Part shown: piece after piece, positions 33,408-42,036 of the stretch
How the letters are laid out: every line of letters begins with the position of its first letter
Numbering within the stretch: the stretch's first letter is position 1
NCBI GenBank assembly: GCA_963738025.1
Contig: CAVTWA010000032.1
Location: 17,096-81,095, forward strand
Length of the DNA stretch: 64,000 bases
Origin: 20CM-2-55-15 sp963738025
GTDB lineage: Bacteria > Acidobacteriota > Terriglobia > 20CM-2-55-15
Direction of reading: 5' to 3'
The notes under the pieces: generated by a model
Told to the model about the DNA's origin: nothing
The model's input: only the letters and a program-made list of their open reading frames with translations
Databases searched by the model: none
Position numbers and translations under genes: made by a program

Positions 33408-34325
33408 TCATCCCTTAAGCCATTCAAGCGGCCGTGGTGCGAATGCAAACTCCTTCTTTGCCTTCTCGTTCGAAGCGCCGCGCAGTTGCGTTGCGTAGTA
33501 AACGGCATCCGGACCACCGGTTTGAATTGCCGCTTTGTCACTGATGTGGGGTGGTGGAGGTGCTCCGATAAAATTGGCAAATGCCGCCAACCAGATAGCC
33601 AACGCGACGGGGTCGTTGTCGACGATGTTGTAGACGCCCGGCCGTATTTCCAGGGCCGCAACCGTTGCCGCGGCGGCATCTTCGACATGAATAAATGAGA
33701 ACACGCCTGTCGCAGGATCAATCACGGGATATTGGCGCTGGCGTACCTGTTCGGAAATGCTTCCATTCTCCGGATCGTGGTATGTGCCCGGGCCGTAAAA
33801 GAACCCGTAACGTAAAGCGATACCCACGAGGCCGGGACTACTAAAAACCCTATTCTCAATCTGCGTGTAAGTGGCTACGCTGCCGGCGACGCCGGGCGAC
33901 GCGTCGTGTGCAAGCGGATCTCCTTCCGACGCCAAACCTTGGCCCGGACCATAGAAGAAACCAGTAGATTGCACGATGTATCGCTTCACGCCCGTTTCTA
34001 ATGCGGCTCTATGCAGATTGCCTCCCCCTTCCAGCCGAATTCGGCGGTCGCGGGGAGCGGCTGCTCGCATCTCCTCCGGCGTGTAGCGTTTCGGCAGTGA
34101 CGTGAGTTCGTCAACGATTGCGTCAGGCCGGATTCTCGCAGTCTCTGTTCTCACTGCTTCGGCATCGAGCGCGTTCACCACCACGCCTTCGACGCCCTGT
34201 TCACGGAGTACCTTTATTCCCGCATCCCTGCTCGTCATCCCAATCACTTCGTGCTTAGCCGCGACTAGTGCTGCAATCAACGGCCTGCCGATCGCGCCAC
34301 TTGCCCCTGCCACGAATACTTTCAT
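33408..34325 (-). CDS. NAD-dependent epimerase/dehydratase-type extended SDR
   Basis: A 305-residue oxidoreductase. The start at 34325 follows AGGAGG on the minus strand and begins with the Rossmann motif MKVFVAGASGAIGRPLIAAL (GxSGxxG). Later landmarks are the catalytic-type segment STGFFYGPGQG (with the Tyr of YxxxK displaced, as in atypical SDRs), and FSFIHVEDAAAATVAALE. This is the pattern of the acidobacterial/actinobacterial 'NAD(P)-dependent oxidoreductase' group without assigned substrate. Divergent from a second NAD-binding protein at 34505; a shared promoter region of about 180 bases lies between them. Confidence 0.85.
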   Translation of the reverse strand: MKVFVAGASGAIGRPLIAALVAAKHEVIGMTSRDAGIKVLREQGVEGVVVNALDAEAVRTETARIRPDAIVDELTSLPKRYTPEEMRAAAPRDRRIRLEGGGNLHRAALETGVKRYIVQSTGFFYGPGQGLASEGDPLAHDASPGVAGSVATYTQIENRVFSSPGLVGIALRYGFFYGPGTYHDPENGSISEQVRQRQYPVIDPATGVFSFIHVEDAAAATVAALEIRPGVYNIVDNDPVALAIWLAAFANFIGAPPPPHISDKAAIQTGGPDAVYYATQLRGASNEKAKKEFAFAPRPLEWLKG

Positions 34326-34504
34326 CAGTCGCAACCTCCTGCTAAACAATAACTCCAATCTCTCACAGATCAACGCCAGCCCGAAGGTTCACGAAAGCGA
34401 CCACGCATCTTTGTGGCAGGAAATCAGAAGTTTTCTGGATGGGAAAGCTTTCTTGCATCCGGTCATCATCACTGATTGCCATGGCCAGAATGAAGGAGAC
34501 AATT

Positions 34505-35278
34505 ATGAAGATCGTAGTGATCGGCGGCAGCGGCCTCATCGGATCAAAGCTTGTCACCGGGCTTCGTGAGTCCGGGCACGAAGCGGTAGCGGCTTCACCG
34601 CAATCCGGCGTCAACAGTCTCACCGGCGAAGGACTGGCCGAGGCAATGAAAGGCGCCTCCGTGGTAGTCGATGTATCGAACTCCCCGTCCTGGGAAGACG
34701 CAGCGGTGCTCAAGTTCTTCGAGACGTCAACGCGTAACCTCCTGAGCCATGAGTCGGACGCAGGGGTAGGGCATCACGTTGCGTTATCGGTTGTGGGAAC
34801 CGAGCGGCTGTTGGGAAGCGGTTACTTCCGCGCCAAAATCGCTCAAGAGAAGATGATCAAAAAATCAGCTATCCCGTATTCCATCGTCCAGGCGACGCAG
34901 TTCTTCGAGTTCCTCAAGGGTCTCGCCGACATTTCCGTCGACGGCGGCAAGGTGCATTTGCCGCCTGTGCTCTTCCAGCCGATGGCTGCTGAGGATGTCG
35001 CGAGTGCCGTAAGCAGGATCGCATTAGGTCCGCCGGTAAACGGCACTGTCGAGATAGGAGGCCCTGAACAGTTTCGCCTGGACGAACTGGTCCGGGAGCG
35101 ATTGGCGCCACTCAAAGATCCTCGCGAGGTCGTCGCCGATCCGCAAGCGAGCTACTTCGGGGCCAAGGTGAGCCTCAGAACACTCTTGCCGGAGAAAACC
35201 GCCCGGCTCGGCGGGACTCGCTTCGAAACCTGGCTCGCTCAATCCGCTGCGCAAATTCCCAGTCGAAAGGTAAGTTAA
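34505..35278 (+). CDS. NmrA-like atypical SDR, NAD(P)-binding
   Basis: A 257-residue protein beginning after AAGGAGA with the dinucleotide-binding motif MKIVVIGGSGLIGSKLVTGL. It lacks a clear Tyr-Lys catalytic pair and has the SIVQATQFFEF segment of NmrA/YesF-type atypical SDRs, which act as redox sensors or quinone reductases. Residues further on (PVLFQPMAAEDVASAVSRIA) match the family's usual C-terminal half. The cupin gene follows after three bases, so the two are probably one transcript. The divergent neighbour is another NAD-binding enzyme. Confidence 0.85.
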   Translation: MKIVVIGGSGLIGSKLVTGLRESGHEAVAASPQSGVNSLTGEGLAEAMKGASVVVDVSNSPSWEDAAVLKFFETSTRNLLSHESDAGVGHHVALSVVGTERLLGSGYFRAKIAQEKMIKKSAIPYSIVQATQFFEFLKGLADISVDGGKVHLPPVLFQPMAAEDVASAVSRIALGPPVNGTVEIGGPEQFRLDELVRERLAPLKDPREVVADPQASYFGAKVSLRTLLPEKTARLGGTRFETWLAQSAAQIPSRKVS

Positions 35279-35281
35279 TTC

Positions 35282-35671
35282 ATGACTTCCATAAAACTAA
35301 TGTTGGTGCTGGCATTTCTCGCAACGGGCGCGCTCGTGGTCCACGAGCCTAAGGTGACGGAGGTCTTGTCGAAAGACCTCACCGGCTTCCCGGGCAAAGA
35401 AGGTCTCATGATAACAGTAGAGTACCCGCCGGGTGGTTCGGATCCCATACATCGCCACAATGCACATGCGTTCGTTTATGTGCTGGAAGGCTCGATCGTG
35501 ATGCAGGTGCGTGGTGGAAAGGAAACGACTCTGACACCTGGTCAGAGCTTCTATGAAGGTCCCGATGATGTTCACGTCGTTGGGCGAAATGCGAGCCAAA
35601 CCAAACCGGCGAAGTTCGTCGTGTTCCTGGTGAAGGACAAAGGCGCTCCGGTACTGGTGCCGGCCAAGTAA
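35282..35671 (+). CDS. Exported cupin-domain protein
   Basis: A 129-residue protein with an N-terminal hydrophobic segment (KLMLVLAFLATGALVV) and a single cupin fold: metal motif 1 PGGSDPIHRHNAHAFVYVLE (His-x-His and Glu) and motif 2 PGQSFYEGPDDVHVVGRNAS. It is likely periplasmic. The family covers many activities, mostly metal-dependent; none can be named from the sequence. It lies three bases after the NmrA-like gene and just before a family A palindrome. Confidence 0.85.
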   Translation: MTSIKLMLVLAFLATGALVVHEPKVTEVLSKDLTGFPGKEGLMITVEYPPGGSDPIHRHNAHAFVYVLEGSIVMQVRGGKETTLTPGQSFYEGPDDVHVVGRNASQTKPAKFVVFLVKDKGAPVLVPAK

Positions 35672-35704
35672 AACCAAAAACACTACACCAGGCTCCTGCC
35701 TGGA

Positions 35705-35777
35705 AAAGATAAGCCACGAATTGAACGAATTTAACGAATTTGAATCCGTTAAATCCGTTCAATCCGTGGCTTATCTG
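35705..35777. repeat. Dispersed palindrome family A, copy 3
   Basis: Near-perfect inverted repeat: GATAAGCCACGAATTGAACG with AATTTAACGAATT on the left, AATCCGTTAAATCCGTTCAA with TCCGTGGCTTATC on the right. It sits between the cupin and glutaminyl cyclotransferase genes and could act as a transcript-end hairpin. Confidence 0.85.
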
Positions 35778-35882
35778 ATTTGTGGATGTTAGAACACGCT
35801 AAAGTACGCCGCGATCTGAGCCAAAATGTCGCGTGTATGCAAATGACTTTGTATAGTAAAGCTTGTGGAGTAAACTCCAGGC

Positions 35883-36803
35883 ATGCCGAGAACGCTTGCC
35901 TGGACGGCAGTCGTCGTGATGTGTATCGCTGGAGCAATTGTCCTGCTTCTCGAGCTGACAGGCACTCCGACCTTGAAACCTGCGGTCCCTTTGTCATCGG
36001 AACCGGCTCCGATCCGCAAATTTGAGGTCGTCGCGGAGTATCCGCACGATCCGCAAGCGCTGACTCAAGGCCTGATCTACACGGGCGGCTTTCTCTACGA
36101 AAGCACGGGCCGGGAGCGTCAATCCTCGATAAGGAAAGTGGAACTTAAAACCGGTCGAGTGATCCAACAGCGCGCTGTAGACGACCGCTTCCTCGGCGAA
36201 GGCCTTACGGAGTGGCGGGGGCAGCTTATCCAGCTGACTCCGATGCGAACGAAGCCGACCGTTCGCTCGTTGATGCTGGAGGATCTCAAAGCACTTATTA
36301 CCTCGTTTGGCCGTTCTATGGACCATGACCCTGGTGTGCGGTATGACCTCAATTCGCTCGAGCCAAAATCTACATTCACGTACGGAGGGGACGGGTGGGG
36401 ACTCACGCATGACGATCATCAGATCATCGAGAGTGATGGCACATCCATGCTGCGGTTCCTGAATCCCAACACAATGAAGTGGCAAGCGCAGATCGGCGTT
36501 GTGGACGCCGGTGAGGGAATAAGGTGGTTGAACGAACTCGAGTTCATCAACGGCGACGTCTACGCCAACATCTGGCAACAGGATCGAATTGCAATCATTC
36601 AGCTGAATTCGGGCCAGGTCAGAGGCTGGATTGATCTCTCGGAATTAAGGCCTCGGATGGTGCCACCGCCTCAGGATGTGGAAGGTCTTGGCGCATATGG
36701 AAAGGCTGTGGCGAACGGCATCGCGCACGACCCCGACGGCGGCCGTTTGTTTGTGACAGGTAAGAACTGGCCGCGCCTGTTTGAAATTCGGCTACTCAAC
36801 TAG
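35883..36803 (+). CDS. Glutaminyl-peptide cyclotransferase (plant-type QC)
   Basis: A 306-residue exported or membrane-anchored five-bladed propeller enzyme that converts N-terminal Gln to pyroglutamate. Hydrophobic N-terminus (TAVVVMCIAGAIVLLLELTG), then family motifs DPQALTQGLIYTGGFLYEST-G, FLGEGLTEW, GWGLTHDDHQIIESDGTSML, and NELEFINGDVYANIWQQDRI. Between LIQLT and YDLNSLEPKSTF there are about 35 residues (rich in basic and hydrophobic residues) that I do not expect in the family; normally an aromatic-rich turn directly follows. It may be an in-frame insertion. Single gene. Confidence 0.88.
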   Translation: MPRTLAWTAVVVMCIAGAIVLLLELTGTPTLKPAVPLSSEPAPIRKFEVVAEYPHDPQALTQGLIYTGGFLYESTGRERQSSIRKVELKTGRVIQQRAVDDRFLGEGLTEWRGQLIQLTPMRTKPTVRSLMLEDLKALITSFGRSMDHDPGVRYDLNSLEPKSTFTYGGDGWGLTHDDHQIIESDGTSMLRFLNPNTMKWQAQIGVVDAGEGIRWLNELEFINGDVYANIWQQDRIAIIQLNSGQVRGWIDLSELRPRMVPPPQDVEGLGAYGKAVANGIAHDPDGGRLFVTGKNWPRLFEIRLLN

Positions 36804-36993
36804 GTTGCCTGAGAACGATCAACGCTGGTTTTAGCTATGTGCAACTTTGCACAGTTTTCTGTTGTGCTTATCGGCTAGTCTCCAACCTATGAGAAATGAT
36901 ACTCGGCAGCTATTGTCGAACAAATACGACAAGACCGCCTGTCCGTTTACCCGGGACAATCCCCACTCTCATTTTGTGCAAAACGGAGGTTCG

Positions 36994-37398
36994 ATGAGAA
37001 AAGTATATTTAATTTGTTTGGCGCTCGCTCTATTCTGCACCATCGCGGCGGCCGCCCAGAAATTCCCTATGACCGCCAGTTCGGTCGTTCCCGCTGCTCG
37101 GGGCAAGGTTGAGATCGACAAGGACAAGAACGGCAACATAAGGTTGAATATGAATGTTGAGCATCTGGCGGATCCTCAAAATCTGACGCCGTCTGCGGCT
37201 GTGTATGTTGTTTGGTTGCAGGAAAAGGCCGGAACCCCTCAGAATCAGGGCGAATTGAAAGTTGATAAGAATCTAAAAGCGAGATTTGCGACTGTTACTC
37301 CGTCCAAGAGTTTCGATGTGTTTGTTACCGGCGAACGGGATGGTGGCACAAAGGTTCCGAGCGGGCCGGAAGTATTGAGGACAGCTATTCAGAAGTAG
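36994..37398 (+). CDS. Secreted small protein of unknown function
   Basis: A 134-residue exported protein. The start at 36994 follows CGGAGG; the signal peptide is MRKVYLICLALALFCTIAAA with cleavage near AAAQ. The mature protein (VVPAARGKVEIDKDKNGNIR, NMNVEHLADPQNLTPSAAVY, VVWLQEKAG, FDVFVTGERDGGTKVPSGPE) looks like a compact beta domain; the 'Y.VWL....G...N.GEL' string is typical of an uncharacterised acidobacterial family often called anti-sigma/YtkA-like in databases, which I cannot verify. No operon partner. Confidence 0.75.
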   Translation: MRKVYLICLALALFCTIAAAAQKFPMTASSVVPAARGKVEIDKDKNGNIRLNMNVEHLADPQNLTPSAAVYVVWLQEKAGTPQNQGELKVDKNLKARFATVTPSKSFDVFVTGERDGGTKVPSGPEVLRTAIQK

Positions 37399-37482
37399 AA
37401 CTTGCCCGTTGGGGAATTCTTTGCCCGAAGGCTGCAGAACGCCCTTGCTTGGAATGGAGTTAACGGTTCAATTGCGCCCGTA

Positions 37483-37545
37483 GAATTATCAAGTCGGTCA
37501 AGGAATCGGATCTCGCTGCCTATGTCCCGACCGACTTGATCAAGT
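37483..37545. repeat. Inverted repeat with long loop
   Basis: Arms TATCAAGTCGGTC and GACCGACTTGATC flank about 36 bases in the 210-base gap between two convergent genes. No T-tract is present. It may serve as a transcript-end structure for either gene. Confidence 0.5.
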
Positions 37546-37611
37546 CTACGAACCATCCTGACATTGCCAGGGTGTCACAAGTGAAATAAGCGCCGGCATA
37601 TGCAGTCTTTG

Positions 37612-38400
37612 TCAGCCGGGTCGTCGTGCATTCCGTACCATCTCGCGCAGTTCGTCGTGCAATGCTGTGTTAGCGGCGATCAGGAATGAGCGCGTATTCA
37701 GGGCCCATTCGCCTTCAGTGTCCAAGTCCGTCACGATGGCACCCGCTTCCGCAGCAGCAAAACAACCCGCCGCATTATGTACCGATCCATAAACATCGGT
37801 GGCAGGCATGCCAAAGTGGATGATTCCAGCTATGCGGCCAGCGGCTAGATAGGCGTAAGACACTGTCGAAGAGAACTGCCAGACATACCAACGCTGAAGT
37901 AACAGCGCGTTGTGTACAACGGTTGCGGCGTGCTCCGTCTTACCATCAATCCAAATCGCGTTGCTATCGTCACGAACGGATAGGGCGGTGTCCGTCGATG
38001 CGGTGCGCATACGCGCTCCCTTTCCTTTTTCGGCATAGATAATCTCGCCCGACCTGCCTATGCCGATAGCCGCGACAGTGACGACGCCGTTCTCGACCAG
38101 TGCGATATTGGTGCAGTACAAAGGAATGTTTGAGGCGAAAAGTCGTGTTCCACAGATCGGGTCAACGAGCCAGTATGGGTTTCCCTTGACGGCCGTACCG
38201 CCTCGTTCTTCACCAATGACGGCATAGTTGGGGAAGCGCCGCAATAGCTCGGCGCGAATCGCGTCTTCGCATAAAACGTCCGTCGCGGTTACCGGATCAA
38301 TTCCAGCCTTAATCGTGATGACATCGGCCCCTTGGCGAGAATCCGCGATCTTTTGCGCGATCTCTGCTGCTGCAATGGCGGCTTCAGTTTCGGCCCTCAT
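37612..38400 (-). CDS. Inositol monophosphatase-like protein with altered metal motif
   Basis: A 262-residue protein of the IMPase/FBPase fold, which removes phosphate from inositol phosphate, fructose bisphosphate or PAP using Mg2+. Motifs: AVIGEERGG (Glu ligand), then WLVDPICGTRLFAS, where the canonical WxxDPIDGTxxF has lost its second Asp to Cys; and ATDVYGSVHNAAG, the 'WD.AAG' region. Loss of that metal-ligand Asp should weaken or abolish catalysis, so it may be a regulatory or decaying member. Otherwise full length. Convergent with the preceding gene. Confidence 0.82.
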   Translation of the reverse strand: MRAETEAAIAAAEIAQKIADSRQGADVITIKAGIDPVTATDVLCEDAIRAELLRRFPNYAVIGEERGGTAVKGNPYWLVDPICGTRLFASNIPLYCTNIALVENGVVTVAAIGIGRSGEIIYAEKGKGARMRTASTDTALSVRDDSNAIWIDGKTEHAATVVHNALLLQRWYVWQFSSTVSYAYLAAGRIAGIIHFGMPATDVYGSVHNAAGCFAAAEAGAIVTDLDTEGEWALNTRSFLIAANTALHDELREMVRNARRPG

Positions 38401-38712
38401 ACTTGCCTATGGTGCATAAAATTGTCCGTCAGGTCGACAAATTGTGAAAGCAGGGATTGAGCATCGGATGTGAGAACGATCACCAGACGCAAACAGACAC
38501 CCAGGGCTTGTTTTCCACAGCAGCGTCGCATGACGCTTGGCTATGTTCATCGTGTCCTCCAACGCGACATCGGTCCGAATGAGCATTGAGGCTGAGCCCA
38601 TTATGGCAAAAAATGAGACCCGCCGATGGCACAGCGCACAGAAGCCAACAGAGAATTTAACGGAACGGTTAGAAGAGGAATTGCTGGCGCAACGTCGTGC
38701 AAAGGGATGTCG
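38401..38712. other. Gene-free stretch
   Basis: About 310 bases upstream of the inositol monophosphatase-like gene. No supported frame or repeat was seen; it presumably holds that gene's promoter, which I could not locate. Confidence 0.45.
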
Positions 38713-39074
38713 TTATCGCACGGGCACGCGCTGCTTCAGGTCTTCGAACCAGTTCAAAACGACATTGATCTGTGCGGGCGCAGGTGTTGGTCCAGCAGCT
38801 GAATTTCCGAACGGTAAGATGAGGAACTGTCTGCCATCCGGGGTGATGTCGAAGTTTCGAAGCCCCGGGGCAGTTTGTGTTACCTGAGGAAACGGAAGAG
38901 GCGAAGGTTGTCGACAAACGAGAAAGCCGGTTCCGTTCGGACATCGATCGCGAAAATCTTACTCGACCACCAATAGAAAATCTGTTTGCCGTCAGGTGAC
39001 CAGAGCGGCGTAGCCGCGCCGTTCATTGTTCCGCCAACCGGCGGACGGAACCGGCTCCGCCGAACGGCTGACAA
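38713..39074 (-). pseudogene. WD40-like (PD40) protein kinase C-terminal remnant
   Basis: Minus-strand fragments read PLWSPDGKQIFYWWSSKIFA, IDVRTEPAFSF, then in another frame GLRNFDITPDGRQFLILPFG and INVVLNWFEDLKQRVPVR before a stop at 38713. This is the end of the acidobacterial eukaryotic-like kinases or TolB-like proteins whose C-terminus is a PD40 beta-propeller closing with 'VVLNWFEELK.RVP'. One frameshift near 38885 and a missing kinase part show that it is a relic. Confidence 0.65.
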
Positions 39075-39192
39075 AAGCGGGCGAACGCGCCAGGTGACGC
39101 TGATCGAGCGATCACATGATGAAGACTGTCGGGCCAGGCCACGGATTAAACGGATTTAACGGAAAAGCTCATCGAACTCTTGAAGCGGTCAA

Positions 39193-39954
39193 CTAATTCA
39201 AATCACGCGACAGGATCAGCTTCAGAGTGATCTTGTCGGAAGCGGCATTCAAACCGAATCCGATGCCCGGTTCCATCGCGATGCCGCTTTTCTTGAAGGT
39301 ATGGTCCGCGACGAGCCATAGCTGCTGCGATTGGTTGTGGAACAGGGCGAAGTTGTTCAGGTGACCGTAGTCTCCGTATTCCTCGAGCCCGAATCGCCAC
39401 TCTGGCGCGAACTTGTGGGCGAGGCGCATCGAGGGCGCAAAGTCGAGGTTTCCCAGGCCCGCAAAAGAGTTGTCCAGAATGGGGTTGAAGATGATGTCGG
39501 TATCGCCCAGATGCCACCCGATGATCGGCCGGATTTCGTTGCTGTACCGTTTCTCATCCCACTGTTTCGCGTTGTAGCTGAATTCGAAATTAATGCCGTA
39601 AAAGAATGTGCGATCCTCCGCCTTGGGGACCGCAAACAGCGTGCGTAGCTTAAAACCGTTCAGCGTGGCACCCTGATTGGTGGAGACGCTGTACAGCGGC
39701 ATGTACAAACCCAACTCGAAGAATTTCGCAACGCCATACGCCCACTCGGGAACGCCGACGTAAGCATGGTTCGAAATGATCGCGCCCGGAAACGAAGGCG
39801 TTGTCGAGCCTTTCGGCGTGAAATTCTGATGCCATGTGAGATTGAACTTGCCGACATCCGCAAGATTTCCATCGTAGACCTGGATCTCGTCGGTCTGGGC
39901 GGAAGCGATTGCAGGTAACAACATCACTGCGAGCAAGACACCGGAGATTTTCAT
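39193..39954 (-). CDS. Outer-membrane beta-barrel protein of unknown function
   Basis: A 253-residue exported protein starting at 39954 after TTGGGAGC. Signal peptide MKISGVLLAVMLLPAIASAQ. The mature protein is a string of aromatic, alternating strands (VGKFNLTWHQNFTPKG, VAKFFELGLYMPLYSVS, TFFYGINFEFSYNAKQW, WRFGLEEYGDYGHLNNFALF, QQLWLVADHTF) ending in LKLILSRDLN. It resembles MetA-pathway-type barrels of unknown transport role found in Acidobacteriota. Single gene on the minus strand; its upstream region contains a TIGR03435 relic and a palindrome. Confidence 0.8.
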   Translation of the reverse strand: MKISGVLLAVMLLPAIASAQTDEIQVYDGNLADVGKFNLTWHQNFTPKGSTTPSFPGAIISNHAYVGVPEWAYGVAKFFELGLYMPLYSVSTNQGATLNGFKLRTLFAVPKAEDRTFFYGINFEFSYNAKQWDEKRYSNEIRPIIGWHLGDTDIIFNPILDNSFAGLGNLDFAPSMRLAHKFAPEWRFGLEEYGDYGHLNNFALFHNQSQQLWLVADHTFKKSGIAMEPGIGFGLNAASDKITLKLILSRDLN

Positions 39955-40159
39955 TTTGCTCCCAACCCCGAAAAGTTGTGCAAATATAAGGCGCTGATTA
40001 CGCGGCGTCAACAGGGACTATGTCGGCCATGAAGAGCGCGAAGAGGGCGGCAGGTGATTTGCAGCCTGGCCACACTGAGACGCTAACACGCCGATGTCAC
40101 AAGCCAGGACAGGAAAGCCAGGCGACAGCAGGACCGATCACCGCCGATGAACGCGTTTG

Positions 40160-40237
40160 ATGATGCAGGCACTGGTCGCGGATCGGTTCAAGCTGGTAGC
40201 GCGGCGCGAGAAACGTGAAGTCCGGGGTAGGTTTTGA
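40160..40237 (+). pseudogene. TIGR03435 middle-segment relic
   Basis: A 25-codon stretch reads MMQALVADRFKLVARREKRE-VRGRF and stops. It matches the middle of the family (in the intact gene: MLQRLLADKFKLKFHWETRE). No other part of the family is adjacent on either side. It is another scar of this gene family. Confidence 0.6.
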
Positions 40238-40273
40238 ATGTAGTGGATGCGATGTAGACCTGGTTTACCTGTA

Positions 40274-40313
40274 ACACTGGTGGACCAGTCCCCGCCTAAC
40301 TTAGGCGGGGACT
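40274..40313. repeat. GTCCCCGCCTAACTTAGGCG palindrome, copy 2
   Basis: Perfect palindrome with arms AGTCCCCGCCTAA and TTAGGCGGGGACT (40287-40313), preceded by ACTGGTGGACC. The whole 38-base block recurs in reverse orientation at the right end of the window (63959 onward). Confidence 0.85.
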
Positions 40314-40382
40314 GCGAGACACTCGCACCGCTGTTACACCGTATTCAATGGTCCCAATCTTGGGGAGCAGGTTCACCCCGGT

Positions 40383-40859
40383 CTATGACAGTGCGGCTTT
40401 GGTCAGGCCCAGCATCGCATCCAGGGAACCTGGTATCGTTGGAGAACTGATGTTCAATCGGTTCCAGAAATTGATCACGCCGATCGCAAAAGTCAGATCC
40501 GACATTTCCTTTTCCGAGAGGTGCAGCCGCACTTGTTCGTAGAGGCTATCGGGAATCGGCGCGGCGAGTTTCGTTACAGCCTCTGTCCATTCCAGGGCGG
40601 CCCGTTCCTTGTCCGAGAATAGCGGCGACTCCCTCCAGACAGTGATGTGGAAAAGGCGCAACTCACGTTCGCCGTGGATTTTTGCCTCCTTCATGTGCAT
40701 ATCCAGACAGAAAGCGCAGCCGTTCAATTGTGATGCCCGGATATGAACCAGGTCACTCAGAGACTGCTCCAGAGTCCCTTGTGCGCTCAGTTGACTCAAT
40801 TCGAAGAGTTTTTTGATCAATTCCGGAGAATGTTGGTTGTAATTCATTCTTGGATTCAT
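40383..40859 (-). CDS. AhpD-like carboxymuconolactone decarboxylase family protein
   Basis: A 158-residue protein with start at 40859 after AAAGGGGAA. The AhpD-type core is LVHIRASQLNGCAFCLDMHM, with the redox CxxC (CAFC) and a nearby His, followed by LRLFHITVWRESPLFSDKER. Such proteins act as alkyl-hydroperoxide or thiol oxidoreductases. It is divergent from the ECF41 sigma gene; the carboxymuconolactone-decarboxylase class is a known partner of ECF41 sigma factors (the 'COE' genes). It is likely a target of that sigma factor. Confidence 0.9.
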   Translation of the reverse strand: MNPRMNYNQHSPELIKKLFELSQLSAQGTLEQSLSDLVHIRASQLNGCAFCLDMHMKEAKIHGERELRLFHITVWRESPLFSDKERAALEWTEAVTKLAAPIPDSLYEQVRLHLSEKEMSDLTFAIGVINFWNRLNISSPTIPGSLDAMLGLTKAALS

Positions 40860-40920
40860 TGCTGTTTCCCCTTTCATCATCAAGACGAACAGGCGGCGGC
40901 AAACGTGACTTTTTTGCAAT

Positions 40921-40947
40921 TGTCACAATCGAGTGACTGATATCGTC
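40921..40947 (+). promoter_or_regulatory. Candidate ECF41-type promoter
   Basis: TGTCACA (40921-40927), exactly 16 bases, then CGTC (40944-40947). This is the reported ECF41 consensus, TGTCACA-N16-CGTC. It reads toward the sigma gene starting at 40963, so autoregulation is likely. The surrounding ATTGT-C-ACAAT is itself palindromic, so the box could also be read weakly toward the AhpD-like gene. Confidence 0.8.
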
Positions 40948-40962
40948 TTACATCGGGGAGAT

Positions 40963-41898
40963 ATGAGCGAAAACCATTTCAACGCCTGGGAAGAAGATTG
41001 GAAACGCTATCGGCCTTTCCTGATTTCATTCGCCTACCGGATGACGGGCAGCCTCTCCGAGGCCGAGGATCTGGTTCAGGAGACCTTTCTGGAATGTGCC
41101 GGCGTCCCTCACTCCGAGATTAAGAACCCGAAATCCTGGCTGACCAGGATCTGTGCCAACAAAGGAATCGATCTCCTCAGATCCGCCTACAAGAAGCGCG
41201 AAACTTATCCGGGACCATGGTTGCCGGATATCATTCCGGACAGCCTCCAGGTCTGGGCCAACCTTCAGGGTTCGGATTCGCCCGAGAAAAGTGTCATCAC
41301 TTCGGAAAGCTTGACCACATCCTTCCTCCTGCTCGCCGAACGGCTGACGCCCGACGAGCGGGCCGTTTATCTCTTGAGCGAGATCTTCGAATATTCGTTC
41401 AAAGAGATTTCAGGCTTTCTCGATAAATCGGAAGAGGCCTGCAGGAAGATTGCCCAGCGGGCAAGGGCGGCGGTGTTTGCGGCGCCACGCTTCGTCCCGA
41501 AATCACTCGATTCGGCACACGTCATCGCTCAGTTTTTCGAATACGCGAAGAACGGCGACCAGGCTTCGCTGATTGAATTGTTGTCGGACGGCTCGGAGTT
41601 CTGGTCGGATGGAGGAGGGAAAGTGGCGGCAGCGAAGAGCGTTCTGACGGAAAAGGCAAAGATCGCGGCCTTTTTTGCCGCCCTCGGCAATTCGAAAGCT
41701 TTTGTGCCGGGCGATTTCAAACTGGATTTCACGCGGGTCAGCTCGCGTCCGGGACTGATCATTTCGAGAAGGCTTCCTGGCGGCCTGTGGACCTTCGAAA
41801 CCATCCTATCGTTCGAGATCGCAGGCGAGAGAATTGCCCGGATTTATGCTCAGCGAAATCCAGACAAACTCAAGGCATTGCTCGACGGAAGCAAGTGA
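40963..41898 (+). CDS. ECF41-type RNA polymerase sigma factor (SigJ-like)
   Basis: A 311-residue sigma factor. The frame is open from 40933, but that would lie inside the promoter; the ATG at 40963 follows GGGGAG. Sigma-2 (FLISFAYRMTGSLSEAEDLV, QETFLE, NPKSWLTRICANKGIDLLRS) and sigma-4 (LTPDERAVYLLSEIFEYSFK) are followed by a SnoaL-like C-terminal extension of about 120 residues with the diagnostic SDGGGK. In ECF41 this extension acts as a built-in modulator in place of an anti-sigma factor. Divergent from its usual partner gene type. Confidence 0.92.
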   Translation: MSENHFNAWEEDWKRYRPFLISFAYRMTGSLSEAEDLVQETFLECAGVPHSEIKNPKSWLTRICANKGIDLLRSAYKKRETYPGPWLPDIIPDSLQVWANLQGSDSPEKSVITSESLTTSFLLLAERLTPDERAVYLLSEIFEYSFKEISGFLDKSEEACRKIAQRARAAVFAAPRFVPKSLDSAHVIAQFFEYAKNGDQASLIELLSDGSEFWSDGGGKVAAAKSVLTEKAKIAAFFAALGNSKAFVPGDFKLDFTRVSSRPGLIISRRLPGGLWTFETILSFEIAGERIARIYAQRNPDKLKALLDGSK

Positions 41899-42036
41899 GC
41901 ACTCTTTGCCTGGATCTATGACCAGGATGGAAATAAGATTGAGCTCTGGCAGCCGTCCGCAAAGCCCTGAGGGCCGTCACCTATAGTCGACTCGCAAAGA
42001 GTTCTTCGCGGGGCCTGGAATTTTCAGGTGCGATTG

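Noticed and set aside
34326..34504. Search for an ECF41-type promoter between the two NAD-binding genes, since epimerases and oxidoreductases are ECF41 partners
   Set aside because: No TGTCACA with CGTC 16 bases later is present in this gap on either strand.
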